From an uncultured Bariatricus sp. (GTDB taxonomy: Bacteria; Bacillota; Clostridia; Lachnospirales; Lachnospiraceae), in assembly GCA_934320645.1 (NCBI GenBank), contig CAKRFP010000016.1:1-56882 (forward strand): DNA of 56,882 nucleotides, given 5' to 3'. Positions within the stretch are counted from its first letter, which is position 1; the number at the start of each line of letters is the position of its first letter. A model generated the notes under the pieces. The model was not told the origin of the DNA. It made no database searches and was given only the letters and a program-made list of their open reading frames with translations. Positions 33,801-42,872 of the stretch are shown piece by piece. A program made the position numbers and the translations under genes.

Positions 33801-35412
33801 TTGTCGAAGTCACGATTTTTTCACGGATCGCGTCGATCGGCGGGTTCGTTACCTGTGCAAATAACTGTTTGAAATATCCAAACAGAGACTGATGCTGTTC
33901 AGAAAGAACGGCAAGCGGTGCGTCGATACCCATAGCTCCGATTCCTTCACTTCCGTTCATTGCCATATTCAAAATCGAAGTCTTTACTTCTTCGTAAGAA
34001 TAGCCAAATGCTTTCTGTAGTCTCTGGCATTCTTCTTTGGAATACTGCGGTACCTTCTGGTTCGGGATCTTTAAGTCGCTTAAGTTAACCAGCTGACTGT
34101 TCAGCCATTCACCATAAGGCTGCCTTGCCGCATATTCTTCTTTCAGTTCCTGGTCATCGATGACGCGTCCCTGTACAGTATCGACAAGAAGCATCTTACC
34201 AGGATGGATTCTTTCTTTGACTACGATCTTCTCCGGCGGGATATCCAGGACTCCGACCTCAGAAGAAAGGATCAATGTATCATCATCCGTGATGTAATAT
34301 CTGGAAGGTCTCAGACCATTTCGGTCAAGTACAGCTCCTAAAATATCTCCATCTGAGAACAGGATGGATGCCGGTCCGTCCCAAGGTTCCATCATGGTTG
34401 CATAATACTGATAGAAATCCTTGATCTTCTGTGACATCGTTGCATTCTGTGCCCATGGTTCCGGGATGGTAATCATGACTGCCAGTGGAAGCGGCATGCC
34501 ACTCATGACCATGAATTCCAGCGTGTTATCCAGCATAGCAGAATCGGAACCTGCGGTGTTGATTGCCGGAAGGACTTTATAAAGTTCTCCTTCCAGATGC
34601 TCGGATTCCATGTTTTCCTCTCTGGCACGCATCTTGTCTGCGTTACCACGGATGGTATTGATCTCTCCGTTATGTACGATAAACCGGTTCGGATGTGCTC
34701 TTTCCCAGCTCGGGTTGGTGTTCGTACTGAATCGGGAATGAACCACTGCGATTGCAGATTCATAATCCGGGTTCTGCAGATCTTCAAAGAACATCCGGAG
34801 CTGTTTTACCAGGAACATTCCTTTGTACACGATGGTTCTGCTTGACAGGGATGCCACATAAGTATCATCGCTGCTCTGTTCAAAGACTCGTCTTACCACA
34901 TAAAGGCGACGGTCAAAATCCAGTCCCTGTTTTACCTTTTTCGGACGTTCGATAAATCCCTGCATGATGCACGGCATGCATTCAAGTGCTTTCTTACCGA
35001 GGATGTCTTTGTGGATCGGTACTTCTCTCCATCCAAGGAATTTCAGTCCTTCTTTTTCGACAATGACTTCAAAAATATTTTTTGCCTGATTTCTTTTCAG
35101 TTCATCCTGCGGGAAGAAAAACATTCCCACACCGTAATCTCTCTCAGAACCTAAAAAGATGCCGAGGGGACGACAGACATTTGTAAAGAACTTGTGCGAA
35201 ATCTGTAACAGTATTCCTACACCGTCTCCTGTCTTCCCTTCGGCATCCTTGCCAGCTCTATGTTCAAGATTTTCTACAATTTTCAGCGCATTCGCGACTG
35301 TGTCATGACTCTTTTGCCCTTTGATGTTCACAACAGCTCCGATACCGCAGTTGTCATGCTCAAAATCAGGGCTGTATAAGCCTTGGTCTTTCTTCTGTTG
35401 TACTACGCTCAT
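30877..35412 (-). CDS. gltB: Glutamate synthase large subunit
   Basis: It transfers the amide nitrogen of glutamine to 2-oxoglutarate. The 1511-residue protein has a class II amidotransferase domain whose nucleophile is Cys22 (HDNCGIGA), implying removal of a 21-residue propeptide. The central domain, FMN-binding synthase domain (GGEGGEDIERLGTDRGSAIKQ region), 3Fe-4S motif CNLDTCPVGIATQ and C-terminal beta-helix (GXXGG repeats) follow. Full length for the family. Confidence 0.96.
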   Translation of the reverse strand: MSVVQQKKDQGLYSPDFEHDNCGIGAVVNIKGQKSHDTVANALKIVENLEHRAGKDAEGKTGDGVGILLQISHKFFTNVCRPLGIFLGSERDYGVGMFFFPQDELKRNQAKNIFEVIVEKEGLKFLGWREVPIHKDILGKKALECMPCIMQGFIERPKKVKQGLDFDRRLYVVRRVFEQSSDDTYVASLSSRTIVYKGMFLVKQLRMFFEDLQNPDYESAIAVVHSRFSTNTNPSWERAHPNRFIVHNGEINTIRGNADKMRAREENMESEHLEGELYKVLPAINTAGSDSAMLDNTLEFMVMSGMPLPLAVMITIPEPWAQNATMSQKIKDFYQYYATMMEPWDGPASILFSDGDILGAVLDRNGLRPSRYYITDDDTLILSSEVGVLDIPPEKIVVKERIHPGKMLLVDTVQGRVIDDQELKEEYAARQPYGEWLNSQLVNLSDLKIPNQKVPQYSKEECQRLQKAFGYSYEEVKTSILNMAMNGSEGIGAMGIDAPLAVLSEQHQSLFGYFKQLFAQVTNPPIDAIREKIVTSTTVYVGEEGNLLEQKEENCHVLKINDPILTDTDLLKIRNMKVDGFRVAEISTTYYKNSSLEKAIDYLFIQVDRAIREGMNILILSDRGVDEYHIAIPSLLATSAVHQHLVRTKRRTEVAMILETGEPREVHHFATLLGYGASAINPYLAHESIKQLIDTDMLQKDYYAAVNDYNEAVISGIVKIASKMGISTIQSYQGSMIFEAIGLKQEFIEKYFTGTVSRVGGIGLEEIAKDYMARHSEAFDPLGLSVDLTLNSVGQHKSKSGGEKHLYNPRTIHMLQQSTRRGDYEMFKQYTQMVDEESKGITLRGQMDFNYPKKGIPLSEVESVDSIVTRFKTGAMSYGSISQEAHETLALAMNALHGKSNSGEGGEDIERLGTDRGSAIKQVASGRFGVTSRYLVSAKEIQIKMAQGAKPGEGGHLPGGKVYPWVAKTRHSTPGVGLISPPPHHDIYSIEDLAQLIYDCKNANKDARISVKLVSEAGVGTVAAGVAKAGAGLVLISGYDGGTGAAPRSSIHNTGLPWELGLSETHQTLIQNGLRERVRIETDGKLMSGRDVAIAALLGAEEFGFATAPLVTMGCVMMRVCNLDTCPVGIATQNPELRKRFAGKPEYVINFMRFIAEELREYMAKLGIRTVDELVGRTDLLKVRDVPTSKRAATLDLSGILNNPYAKEKKGMIFNPKKVFDFELNKTLDERVLVKELLPSLEKKQKRILELDVKNTDRTFGTIFGSEITKRYPDGLEEDSYVLKCKGAGGQSFGAFIPKGLTLELTGDSNDYFGKGLSGGKLIVYPPTGVKFKADENIIIGNVALYGATSGKAYINGVAGERFCVRNSGATAVVEGVGDHGCEYMTGGRVAILGKTGKNFAAGMSGGVAYVLDMDSDLYTKVNKQMVNIEKVTSKFDVSELKGMIEEHVAATNSETGKEILDHFKEYLPKFKKIIPRDYERMLTRILQLEEKGLSSEQAKTEAFYAIKEGR

Positions 35413-35463
35413 ATAACCTGCCCTTTCTGTAAAACGGTTTTGTTGTTGCTTTTATGATTTAAC

Positions 35464-35492
35464 ACTATACAGCATTTATCTCAAAAAGTAAA
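35464..35492 (-). promoter_or_regulatory. Promoter of gltBD
   Basis: On the minus strand TTTACT (35487-35492), 17-nt spacer, TATAGT (35464-35469), about 50 bp upstream of the gltB ATG. Confidence 0.65.
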
Positions 35493-35559
35493 CCCCTAAT
35501 TTTACAGAAATTGTCAGATATTATTTGTTTTGTGAACTTTTTCTATAATTTTCAGTTAA

Positions 35560-36339
35560 TTATCGTATTTCTTGTCTTATATTTTTGATTTTTACATAAA
35601 TTAGAACGGTAACAAGCGTTGCCAACATGGTAATTCCAACCGTTTTTCCTTCTGTTTCCAGGATCCAGTCAAAGCCTCCGTACCATGAAAGCAATAATGA
35701 TGTAATATTCACAACAATATGGAACAGGACCGGCGCTGCAATATTCCGGAATTTCTCATAAATGCAGGCAAGCAGAAGTCCGAGTATCATTGCATAAAGT
35801 CCCTGTGGCAGATTTCCATGACCGACACCGAACAAAATGGATACAAACACACCTGCCTGCACAGCGGTAAGGCTCTCACGCATCCGCCGGTAGATCATCC
35901 CGCGGTAAACAAGCTCTTCTGCGACCGGAGCCAGGATCCCGCCTCCCGCCAGCTGAAGCCAGCGTGGTGCACTGTAAATGATCTGCTCTGTGCTCTGATA
36001 AACCTGGCTGATCCTCTGCATATTCATCAGCATGACGATATCATTCATCGCCACACACGCAGTCACTGCACCGACGAGCATAACAAACCACATTCCATAT
36101 CCGGAAGCCGCCTTATATTTCCACCAGGATTCCTGCTGCTTTTCATATCGTCCCTGATCTTTCCGGTAGATCCACGCAATCATTGGGATCGTAATGATCG
36201 AAGAGACTGCCCCAATTCCCATATTGCTGCGCAGACCGCAGGAAAGTGCAAATGTCGCTACTGCGATCTCCACACCCCATTTGATCAGAACCGCACTGAA
36301 TAAATACCAGATGATTCTTCCTGTTTTCCTGTCTCGCAT
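35560..36339 (-). CDS. CPBP-family intramembrane metalloprotease
   Basis: A 259-residue membrane protein with about seven helices and the three CPBP (Abi) motifs: EELVYRGMIYRR (about 140), FGVGHGNLPQG (about 174) and FHIVVNITSLL (about 208). Glu, His and His would bind the metal. Relatives act in peptide maturation or bacteriocin self-immunity; the substrate here is unknown. It starts 19 nt after the alaX-like gene and is probably co-transcribed with it. Confidence 0.85.
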   Translation of the reverse strand: MRDRKTGRIIWYLFSAVLIKWGVEIAVATFALSCGLRSNMGIGAVSSIITIPMIAWIYRKDQGRYEKQQESWWKYKAASGYGMWFVMLVGAVTACVAMNDIVMLMNMQRISQVYQSTEQIIYSAPRWLQLAGGGILAPVAEELVYRGMIYRRMRESLTAVQAGVFVSILFGVGHGNLPQGLYAMILGLLLACIYEKFRNIAAPVLFHIVVNITSLLLSWYGGFDWILETEGKTVGITMLATLVTVLIYVKIKNIRQEIR

Positions 36340-36358
36340 TCTCTATCTCCGCCTTTTC

Positions 36359-37504
36359 TTACTCAAATACTTTCCGGATTGCTTCTTCGCTTCCATTTAC
36401 GGAGCCCTGTACCATGACCGGTTTTCCGCCGCCTCTTCCGTCAAACTGTTCTTTGAGGATCTTGCTGTACGGGCGCACATCTTCGGTCTCGCTTCCGATC
36501 ACGTAACGGTATCCGTCTGCCTCTGTTCCTGCAAATACCGCACACACTTTGGTTTCTCGTTTCAGCACAAGATTCATCAGTTCACGTGGCTCATTTCCAC
36601 TTAATTTTTCATCAAAAATACAGACTATCTTCTGTCCTTCCGGTATCTTTTCTGCCTGCACTGCAAGAAGCTGCATTCTTGCCTCAGCGAGTTCACTTTT
36701 CAGCTGTGTGCCTTCGTCTTTGACGCGCTCTACAGCTTCTGCGATCAGCTCTTCTTTTGCCGAAAGGCTGCCCATGATTGCCCTGACACTGTCTTCTTTT
36801 TGCTGATAGTCCTTCAGCGCCCGTCTTCCGCACAGCATGGTGATCCGGATTCCGCCTTTGTAATTCTGGCTCTGTACCAGCTTGATCAGACCGATCTCTC
36901 CGGTAAAATTCACGTGCGGTGCACAGCAGGCACACACGTCATATCCCGGTATCGTCACGATACGCACCTGTCCGTCAATCTCAATCTTACTGCGGTAATC
37001 CAGCGTCTTCAGTTCTTCTTTGGACGGATAGCTTACCTGAACCGGCACATTTGCAAATACCGCTTCATTTGCCGCATCCTCTACCTCGCGGAGCTCTTCT
37101 TTTGTGAGCGGACCGCTTAAATCCAGAGTGCAGAGCTCATCATTCAAATGGAATCCCACATTATCATATCCAAAACGTGCATGAACGATTCCCGATACGA
37201 TATGTTCTCCGCTGTGCTGCTGCATCCGTGAAAAACGTTTGTCCCAGTCAATCTGACCGGTCACGGTCTTTCCTTCTTCCAGTGCCCCTTCCAGATAGTG
37301 GAAGATCTGGTCTCCTTTTTCCTGTACATCATATACTCTGATCCCGTCAATCAGTCCGGTATCAGCTGCCTGACCGCCGCCTTCTGGAAAAAAGGCAGTT
37401 CTTGAAAGAACTGCCTCATATCCGTTATCGCACGGGCGGCAGGACACAATCTCCGCAGTAAATTCCTGCTGGTGACTGTCTGTGTAAAACAATTTCTCTG
37501 TCAT
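36359..37504 (-). CDS. AlaX-type alanyl-tRNA editing protein with DHHA1 domain
   Basis: It likely hydrolyses Ser- or Gly-mischarged tRNA-Ala. From the ATG at 37504 (MTEKLFYTDS, preceded by GAGGCGAGG) it has 381 residues. There is an N-terminal AlaRS-like second additional domain with FPEGGGQ, zinc motifs HSGEH (about 94) and CACCAPH (about 196), a coiled coil, and a C-terminal DHHA1 domain ending FDGRGGGKPVMVQGS. This is the long AlaX form of Firmicutes. Confidence 0.9.
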   Translation of the reverse strand: MTEKLFYTDSHQQEFTAEIVSCRPCDNGYEAVLSRTAFFPEGGGQAADTGLIDGIRVYDVQEKGDQIFHYLEGALEEGKTVTGQIDWDKRFSRMQQHSGEHIVSGIVHARFGYDNVGFHLNDELCTLDLSGPLTKEELREVEDAANEAVFANVPVQVSYPSKEELKTLDYRSKIEIDGQVRIVTIPGYDVCACCAPHVNFTGEIGLIKLVQSQNYKGGIRITMLCGRRALKDYQQKEDSVRAIMGSLSAKEELIAEAVERVKDEGTQLKSELAEARMQLLAVQAEKIPEGQKIVCIFDEKLSGNEPRELMNLVLKRETKVCAVFAGTEADGYRYVIGSETEDVRPYSKILKEQFDGRGGGKPVMVQGSVNGSEEAIRKVFE

Positions 37505-37555
37505 ATGTCCTCGCCTCTTTATCATATTGTCATTACTTCTGATGCTTCTGCCTTT

Positions 37556-39322
37556 TTACATTCTCTCCGGTGCTTCAAATCCAAGCAGATCGATGCAGGT
37601 TGTCAGAATGTCTCTTGTCAGTGTGAGAAGGGCAATGTAGCTCTTCTGCTTCTGTTCATCCTCTTCTGCCAGAATCTTGGTCTCATGGTAGAAACGGTTG
37701 AATGCATTTGCAAGATCGTAAATATATGCACAGATCTTGTGTGGTGCAAGCTCTTCGTAGACATTCTGCATTACGCTTCCAAACTTCGCAACTTCCAGCA
37801 TCAGAGCTTTTTCGCTCTCGCTTGCAGCCGGAAGGATCTTAATATCGTCCATGCTCTTTCCTGATTCTTTGTATTTGTTCAGGATGGATTTGATACGAAC
37901 GATGGTGTACAGGATGTACGGACCTGTATTTCCCTCAAAGGAAGTGAATCTGTCCACATCAAATACATAGTCTTTTGCTGCCTGGTTGGAGAGATCTCCG
38001 TATTTGATCGCAGCCATTCCGACCATCTTCGCTGTCGCTTTTGCTTCTTCTTCCGATACGGTACGGTTCTCAGTAATCTTCTCATACATCTTCTCGGTGA
38101 TCTCACGGATCAGGTTCTCAAGACGCATAACGCCGCCTTCTCTGGTCTTGAACGGCTTTCCGTCTTTTCCGTTCATCGTACCGAATCCAAGGAAGGTCAG
38201 CTTGGTATCGTCTTTTACGATACCGGTCTTCTTCGCGCAGCGGAATACCTGTACAAAATGCAGTTCCTGACGCTTGTCAACCACATAGATGACTTCATTT
38301 GGCCGGAACAGTTCTTCACGTTCTACCAGTGTTGCAAGGTCTGTGGTGTCATAAAGTGCTGCACCGTCAGATTTCAGGATCATACATGGTGGAATCTCTT
38401 TGGTATCGGTCTCTTCTTTGACATCTACAACAAGGGCTCCGTTATCAATATGTGCATAGCCTTCATTTTTCAGTCTTTCTACCATATCCGGGATGTATTT
38501 CTGTGCGTCAGATTCCCCTTTCCAGAGGTCAAATTCAACATTCAGGTTCGCATAGTTTTTCTTTAAGTCTGTCACAGACACCTTCATAATGTGATCCCAG
38601 ATTGCGCGGTAACCGCGCTTTCCGCTCTGCAGCTGGAAGGTCGCATCCAGTGCTTCTTCTCTGTAATCATCATGCTCTTTTGCATAAGCAGATGCTGCCG
38701 GATAGATTTCCTCCAGGTCACTGATGGTAAATGGTGCCTCTTTTGGATATTCTCCGGTGAAATTATCATCAAAATACGGGAGATCCGGCTGGCGTTTCTT
38801 CAGTTCTGTGATGATCAGTCCCATCTGATATCCCCAGTCTCCAAGGTGGATATCACCAACTACTTTATTGCCCATAAAACGGGTGATTCTCTTTACGCTT
38901 TCTCCGATGATCGCGGAGCGGAGATGTCCAACGTGAAGCGGTTTTGCCACGTTCGGTCCGCCGTAATCAATGACGATTGTCTTTGGATTTGCTACTTCTT
39001 CCGCACCGAGCTTTTTATCTGCTTCCATCTGGTTCAGATATTCTGCGACTGCTGCCGGGTTGGTCTTCAGGTTGATGAAACCTGGCTTTACGGCTTCTGC
39101 TTCGCTGACATATCCATTTTCCGGAATCTTTGCCACAACTTCTTCTGCGATCATGATCGGTGCTTTGTGGTATTTCTTTGCACCTGCCATCGCGCCATTA
39201 CACTGATATTCACATAAATCCGGGCGGTTGGAAAGTGTAACCCGCGCCAGCTCTTTCTCATATCCGGCATCTGCAAATGCCTGTTCCAGTTCTTCTGTTA
39301 TCAGATCCAGGATCTTCTTCAT
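37556..39322 (-). CDS. argS: Arginyl-tRNA synthetase
   Basis: A class I synthetase of 588 residues from the ATG at 39322 (MKKILDLITEEL). It has the N-terminal Arg-tRNA-synthetase domain, HIGH-type motif KPLHVGHLRS (about 127-136), a GKPFKTREG loop in place of KMSKS, and the DALR anticodon-binding domain at the C-terminus. The open frame runs to 39352, but the upstream ATGs lack a site. AGAGAGG lies 13 nt before the chosen ATG. The leader is too short (about 100 bp to the next gene) for a T-box, and a 6-bp hairpin (GCGCAG/CTGCGC at 39362-39382) is all it holds. Confidence 0.95.
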   Translation of the reverse strand: MKKILDLITEELEQAFADAGYEKELARVTLSNRPDLCEYQCNGAMAGAKKYHKAPIMIAEEVVAKIPENGYVSEAEAVKPGFINLKTNPAAVAEYLNQMEADKKLGAEEVANPKTIVIDYGGPNVAKPLHVGHLRSAIIGESVKRITRFMGNKVVGDIHLGDWGYQMGLIITELKKRQPDLPYFDDNFTGEYPKEAPFTISDLEEIYPAASAYAKEHDDYREEALDATFQLQSGKRGYRAIWDHIMKVSVTDLKKNYANLNVEFDLWKGESDAQKYIPDMVERLKNEGYAHIDNGALVVDVKEETDTKEIPPCMILKSDGAALYDTTDLATLVEREELFRPNEVIYVVDKRQELHFVQVFRCAKKTGIVKDDTKLTFLGFGTMNGKDGKPFKTREGGVMRLENLIREITEKMYEKITENRTVSEEEAKATAKMVGMAAIKYGDLSNQAAKDYVFDVDRFTSFEGNTGPYILYTIVRIKSILNKYKESGKSMDDIKILPAASESEKALMLEVAKFGSVMQNVYEELAPHKICAYIYDLANAFNRFYHETKILAEEDEQKQKSYIALLTLTRDILTTCIDLLGFEAPERM

Positions 39323-39449
39323 AGTATCGATCGTTCCTCTCTTTTTCATCATAAACGTTAGCGCAGACTCTCTGCCTGCGCCGCTTTATTTATTATATCG
39401 GAATCCTTATGTAAGCGCAATAGAAAATCGTAATCTGGGGACGGGATTT

Positions 39450-40073
39450 TCACTGGCTCGCCGCATTTTTCAGATCCTCCACTGCCTGTGCGAGCATTGC
39501 ATCTGAACCAAGTGCCTGTTCGTAATCCGTTTCTACCTGTGCAAACAGCTCCTGCACATCTGTCTGTGTGGAAACTTCTTCAATTACCGTCTGAATCTGC
39601 TCGTCAGAAATCTCTGCCTGAATATCGAATTTCCCTTCTTTATCCTTAACCACATACAAGGTTCCAAGCCCCGGTACTTCGGTGTAAATTCCACGGATCT
39701 TCATATTGTACCGTACATACAGGATCCTGCTGTCTTTTGCTTTGCCGTCTTTTGTGTAAATCGCAATCCCATCGTATGCTTCGGCATAAGCTTCTTTTCC
39801 GGAAAGTTCCTGATAGTATGCTTCTACTGCATCCGCAAGCTCTTCGTCCTGATTCTCCAGAAGCGGATTGGTTTCCATCGCTGCGTACCCGGTATTTACT
39901 TTTGGCTCTTCTGTAACAACTGCACTGACTTCTTTTACCTCATCTTTTTTCTCTTTCGTAAGAAAAACGGTGACTCCCGCCGTCATAAAGCAGACCAACA
40001 GATACACAAGACCAGTGTAGAAAATCTGCTTCTTTCGGCCTGTAAGAACGGACTTCCTTTTTTCTTCCGACAT
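39450..40073 (-). CDS. Uncharacterised membrane-anchored protein
   Basis: 207 residues from the ATG at 40073 (AGGAGG upstream). It has a basic cytoplasmic start, one helix (about 17-39) and an external acidic domain of about 165 residues with YAEAYDGIAIYTKDGKAKDSRILYVRYNMK. The overall pattern is a single-pass protein with a small alpha/beta external domain. I do not recognise a family. It stands alone between tRNA-Arg and argS. Confidence 0.7.
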   Translation of the reverse strand: MSEEKRKSVLTGRKKQIFYTGLVYLLVCFMTAGVTVFLTKEKKDEVKEVSAVVTEEPKVNTGYAAMETNPLLENQDEELADAVEAYYQELSGKEAYAEAYDGIAIYTKDGKAKDSRILYVRYNMKIRGIYTEVPGLGTLYVVKDKEGKFDIQAEISDEQIQTVIEEVSTQTDVQELFAQVETDYEQALGSDAMLAQAVEDLKNAASQ

Positions 40074-40189
40074 GGCAATTTCCTCCTTTGCCACCTATCA
40101 TACGCAATGCCTGTTTTTGCGTCAATAGCGAAGAAAGACTTGTTTTGACTGGTTTTGTCGAAGCTCTTTCTCACATTCAAAATTTCTGC

Positions 40190-40218
40190 TTGCTTTTTTC
40201 TCATGCAAGTGCTATATT
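40190..40218 (+). promoter_or_regulatory. Promoter of tRNA-Arg
   Basis: TTGCTT (40190-40195), 17-nt spacer, TATATT (40213-40218), with transcription expected to begin at or just before the tRNA. Confidence 0.7.
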
Positions 40219-40225
40219 AGTAAAT

Positions 40226-40297
40226 GTCCTTGTAGCTCAGTGGATAGAGCACCGCCCTCCGGAGGCGGGTGCGTCAGTTCGATTCTGATCAGGGACG
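40226..40297 (+). tRNA. tRNA-Arg (anticodon CCG)
   Basis: A 72-nt cloverleaf: acceptor GTCCTTG/CAGGGAC with one G-T pair, D-arm GCTC/GAGC, anticodon stem CCGCC/GGCGG around loop CTCCGGA (anticodon CCG, reading CGG), T-arm with GTTCGATTC, discriminator G. No CCA is encoded. It is an independent plus-strand unit with its own promoter and terminator. Confidence 0.93.
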
Positions 40298-40298
40298 T

Positions 40299-40338
40299 AA
40301 AAAGACTGTGAAGCTTTTGTAGCTTGACAGTCTTTTTT
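40299..40338 (+). terminator. Terminator after tRNA-Arg
   Basis: AAAAAGACTGT pairs with ACAGTCTTTTT, and inside it AAGCT with AGCTT, followed by T residues; it begins 1 nt after the discriminator base. Confidence 0.85.
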
Positions 40339-40466
40339 AATAACTTGATCGTCTTTTCTTTATTGTCATTTTTTAAGTTATCGCTTCCATACAGGCAATT
40401 ATCCTGACAAAAGATTTAACATCGTAATTTGTATTTTCAGTCAGGAAATCCATTCTAAATAAAGTA

Positions 40467-40865
40467 TCACTTTTTGCGTTTTTCTCTCATACACAACACA
40501 AGAAAAACAACACACGCAAGAGCACTTAAGAACACACCTATATAAAATGTTGGCAACGCACTGGATTTTGCGGCATCAAAGGAAACCATCGGATAATACC
40601 ATCCTTTATACCAGGTAAAATAAGCATACAGCTCACCAAGAACGATTGCCACTAATCCGATTTCTGCCAGAATCCGTTCTTTTGCTCCTATGTCTTTTGC
40701 CTGGATCAACAGGACACCAATGATAAGCAGTCCAATCCCAACCGGATTGGCAATACTCTTAAATCCCCATTCTGATAACTCCGTCATATACTCCGGCGCA
40801 AACCATTTGAACGGCATTAGAATCATGCTGATTATGTAGCAATACAGGATATAGCTTTTCTTCAT
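40467..40865 (-). CDS. Small four-helix membrane protein
   Basis: A 132-residue protein with four hydrophobic helices (about 4-20, 37-56, 66-85, 103-126) and a basic tail (MREKRKK). GAGGAGG precedes the ATG. It lies 39 nt after the rloB-like gene on the same strand, so it may be the third gene of that cassette, for example a membrane effector or accessory. I do not recognise a family. Confidence 0.65.
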   Translation of the reverse strand: MKKSYILYCYIISMILMPFKWFAPEYMTELSEWGFKSIANPVGIGLLIIGVLLIQAKDIGAKERILAEIGLVAIVLGELYAYFTWYKGWYYPMVSFDAAKSSALPTFYIGVFLSALACVVFLVLCMREKRKK

Positions 40866-40904
40866 CTTGAATCCTCCTCAGATAATCTTTTCCCTTATGA
40901 ACTT

Positions 40905-41573
40905 TTAAAGATTCTCCAAATACTTAATTGCCTCATGTACATTAGAAAAAGTTTTACAGTTCTTACAAAGCCATTGATTTCTTACATCCGTATCTTCTAA
41001 CATAGGCATCCCATCTTCTAATAACCTGTTCATAGTACGCGCTGCATTTTTTACAGCTATTGGATAATCTTCCGCAATTTTTGCAGTTATTGCTCGATTT
41101 CCTTTTTCATACAATGGTTCCTCAACCTTCAAATCTGCAATAACTTTTTCCTTTTCTGAAACTGATTGAAGTGGTGGTATATAATACTTTTTATGCAACA
41201 TAAGCCAATATTCTATACACCCACTTGTCATCAGAAGTCTTACTCTGATATTCTGATCCTTTCGCAATTTCCGAAGCTTTTTAATTATCCGATGCCGTTC
41301 GTTCCATTTATTGATATCCTTGCTTTCAACATCAAAGAAAAACCATACCTCATCAATAACTTCTGTATAATCCCGATATTTGGGATCCTTTTTAAATCTT
41401 TCCTCTGCCCGGTCAAACAGCCCCGGTTCTTTAGGATATTGTATAACTGCCACATCACTAAATTTTCTCTTCAGATATTCTGTATAAGCCTGTTCACTCT
41501 CTCCTTCACAAAATACTTTTATGATAGATTTCCCTGCACCTCTACTCCCACACTCTCGCCTCTTTCTGGGCAT
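40905..41573 (-). CDS. RloB-like protein (putative TOPRIM-type defence nuclease)
   Basis: A 222-residue protein with an N-terminal basic stretch, VFCEGESEQAYTEYLKR (about 20-36; Glu of a TOPRIM-like EGxSE motif) and VWFFFDVESKD (about 75-85), a possible metal-binding acidic strand. These are the marks of RloB. Its ATG directly follows the TAA of the ATPase gene. RloA/RloB pairs occur in restriction loci and in abortive-infection systems such as AbiL. The logic of an ATPase plus TOPRIM effector also resembles PARIS. The effector role is inferred. Confidence 0.75.
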   Translation of the reverse strand: MPRKRRECGSRGAGKSIIKVFCEGESEQAYTEYLKRKFSDVAVIQYPKEPGLFDRAEERFKKDPKYRDYTEVIDEVWFFFDVESKDINKWNERHRIIKKLRKLRKDQNIRVRLLMTSGCIEYWLMLHKKYYIPPLQSVSEKEKVIADLKVEEPLYEKGNRAITAKIAEDYPIAVKNAARTMNRLLEDGMPMLEDTDVRNQWLCKNCKTFSNVHEAIKYLENL

Positions 41574-42872
41574 TTATTCAACCTCCTCAATTTCCAGTTC
41601 CGGAGTGGCTCCATACTTTCCAGCCAGGTATCCTTTCCTGATATTGTCTGCTGTTTTGGTTGTAAAATCGGTAACACTATAGAGTTCAGACGAACCATCC
41701 TCTCTATTTTTATCCGCAAAATAAATCTGATCTTTTCGCATAAATTCCATATTCATCAGCTCAGTATTATGCGTAGTAAATATAATTTGTGCTCCATTTG
41801 GATTGCTGTTTTTACTCTGGAATTTTGCAATTATAAAATTCACAAGCATCGGATGCAGTTCTCGTTCTATTTCATCAACCAAAAGGACTCCTCCTTTTTC
41901 CAAAACAGATTCGATTGCCGGTGCCAATGACATCAGTTTCCTTGTTCCATCCGATTCATCTTCCAATTCCAGATTAAATAACCCTGTATCTCCATTTTCT
42001 AATACACCTTTGTGTTTCGACTGAGCCTTTATCTGGCACATCTTTAATTTTCCTTCTGAATTATTCGATGTTTCCGATAAGATTTGTATAAATGATGATA
42101 ATGCGGTCTTCATGCCTTCTGGTATGTTCTCCGGGAAATCAATTGCTCCTTCAATTTCTTTATTTTCAATCTCAAACTGCATTTCCTCGATTCCAAAATC
42201 TGCTGTTTTCGCATAGTCAGAAATTGCATTCAGCATATTACTGTCTCCTGAATATTCCAGAAGCTGTTTAGGAATATCTGTATAATCTCTCGAAAAAAAT
42301 ATAGCTTCCCGAAACCATTTCATTGCCCTTGCACAGGCTGCATCATTCATTGTACATGCAATAGAGAAAAACAGCTGATTCTCTGCCACAGTTTCACTGA
42401 TCAATTTTCTCCGGGCTTTCTCTTCTGTAAAACTAAATTTTTGCAATTTTCTTGAAAATACCAGCGCCTTCTGACCTTTCGGAGCATGATACAATGACTC
42501 TTTTATGATCTTTTCTCTGGTCGCAGCAAATGAATACCAATATTTAACGCCATCTTCAATATAATCAAACGAAAACTCTGTTGGTTCATTCAACGAATAA
42601 TCATTCAGTAAAAAAGGTACTACAGGCACTGCTGCCTTTTCATGCTGAATTCTTTGTGCATTCCGAATAAATTGTACACCAAGCCAGAATGCTCTTATCA
42701 CATTGCTTTTACCGCCACCGTTTTTCCCATAAATGGCTGCCCCTGGTAAAAGTTTCATATTATTTTGTTCAATCAGACTTTTTTTGAAAGAGCCAAGTCC
42801 TACTGCTTCCATCGAAAGAACCGCTTCATCTCTGAATGATCTGTAATTTTTAAAACGAAATTCTATTAGCAT
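41574..42872 (-). CDS. RloA-like AAA15-family ATPase
   Basis: From the ATG at 42872 it has 432 residues: MLIEFRFKNYRSFRDEAVLSM, the typical N-terminal strand of SMC/ABC-like AAA15 ATPases, then Walker A YGKNGGGKSN (about 47-56), a coiled insert, and Walker B GVLLVDEIERELHP (about 325-338) with a FTTHNTELM H-loop. Such ATPases sense phage proteins or nucleic acid and release or activate the partner. A GTG nine bases upstream (42881) is also open, but GAGGTGG is better spaced for the ATG. Confidence 0.85.
   Translation of the reverse strand: MLIEFRFKNYRSFRDEAVLSMEAVGLGSFKKSLIEQNNMKLLPGAAIYGKNGGGKSNVIRAFWLGVQFIRNAQRIQHEKAAVPVVPFLLNDYSLNEPTEFSFDYIEDGVKYWYSFAATREKIIKESLYHAPKGQKALVFSRKLQKFSFTEEKARRKLISETVAENQLFFSIACTMNDAACARAMKWFREAIFFSRDYTDIPKQLLEYSGDSNMLNAISDYAKTADFGIEEMQFEIENKEIEGAIDFPENIPEGMKTALSSFIQILSETSNNSEGKLKMCQIKAQSKHKGVLENGDTGLFNLELEDESDGTRKLMSLAPAIESVLEKGGVLLVDEIERELHPMLVNFIIAKFQSKNSNPNGAQIIFTTHNTELMNMEFMRKDQIYFADKNREDGSSELYSVTDFTTKTADNIRKGYLAGKYGATPELEIEEVE

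Noticed and set aside
39323..39449. T-box riboswitch before argS
   Set aside because: The gap is only about 100-130 bp, has no T-box sequence and only a short hairpin.
40226..40297. Island attachment site with duplicated tRNA 3' end
   Set aside because: I looked for a second copy of the T-arm/acceptor end near the RloAB genes and saw none in the window.
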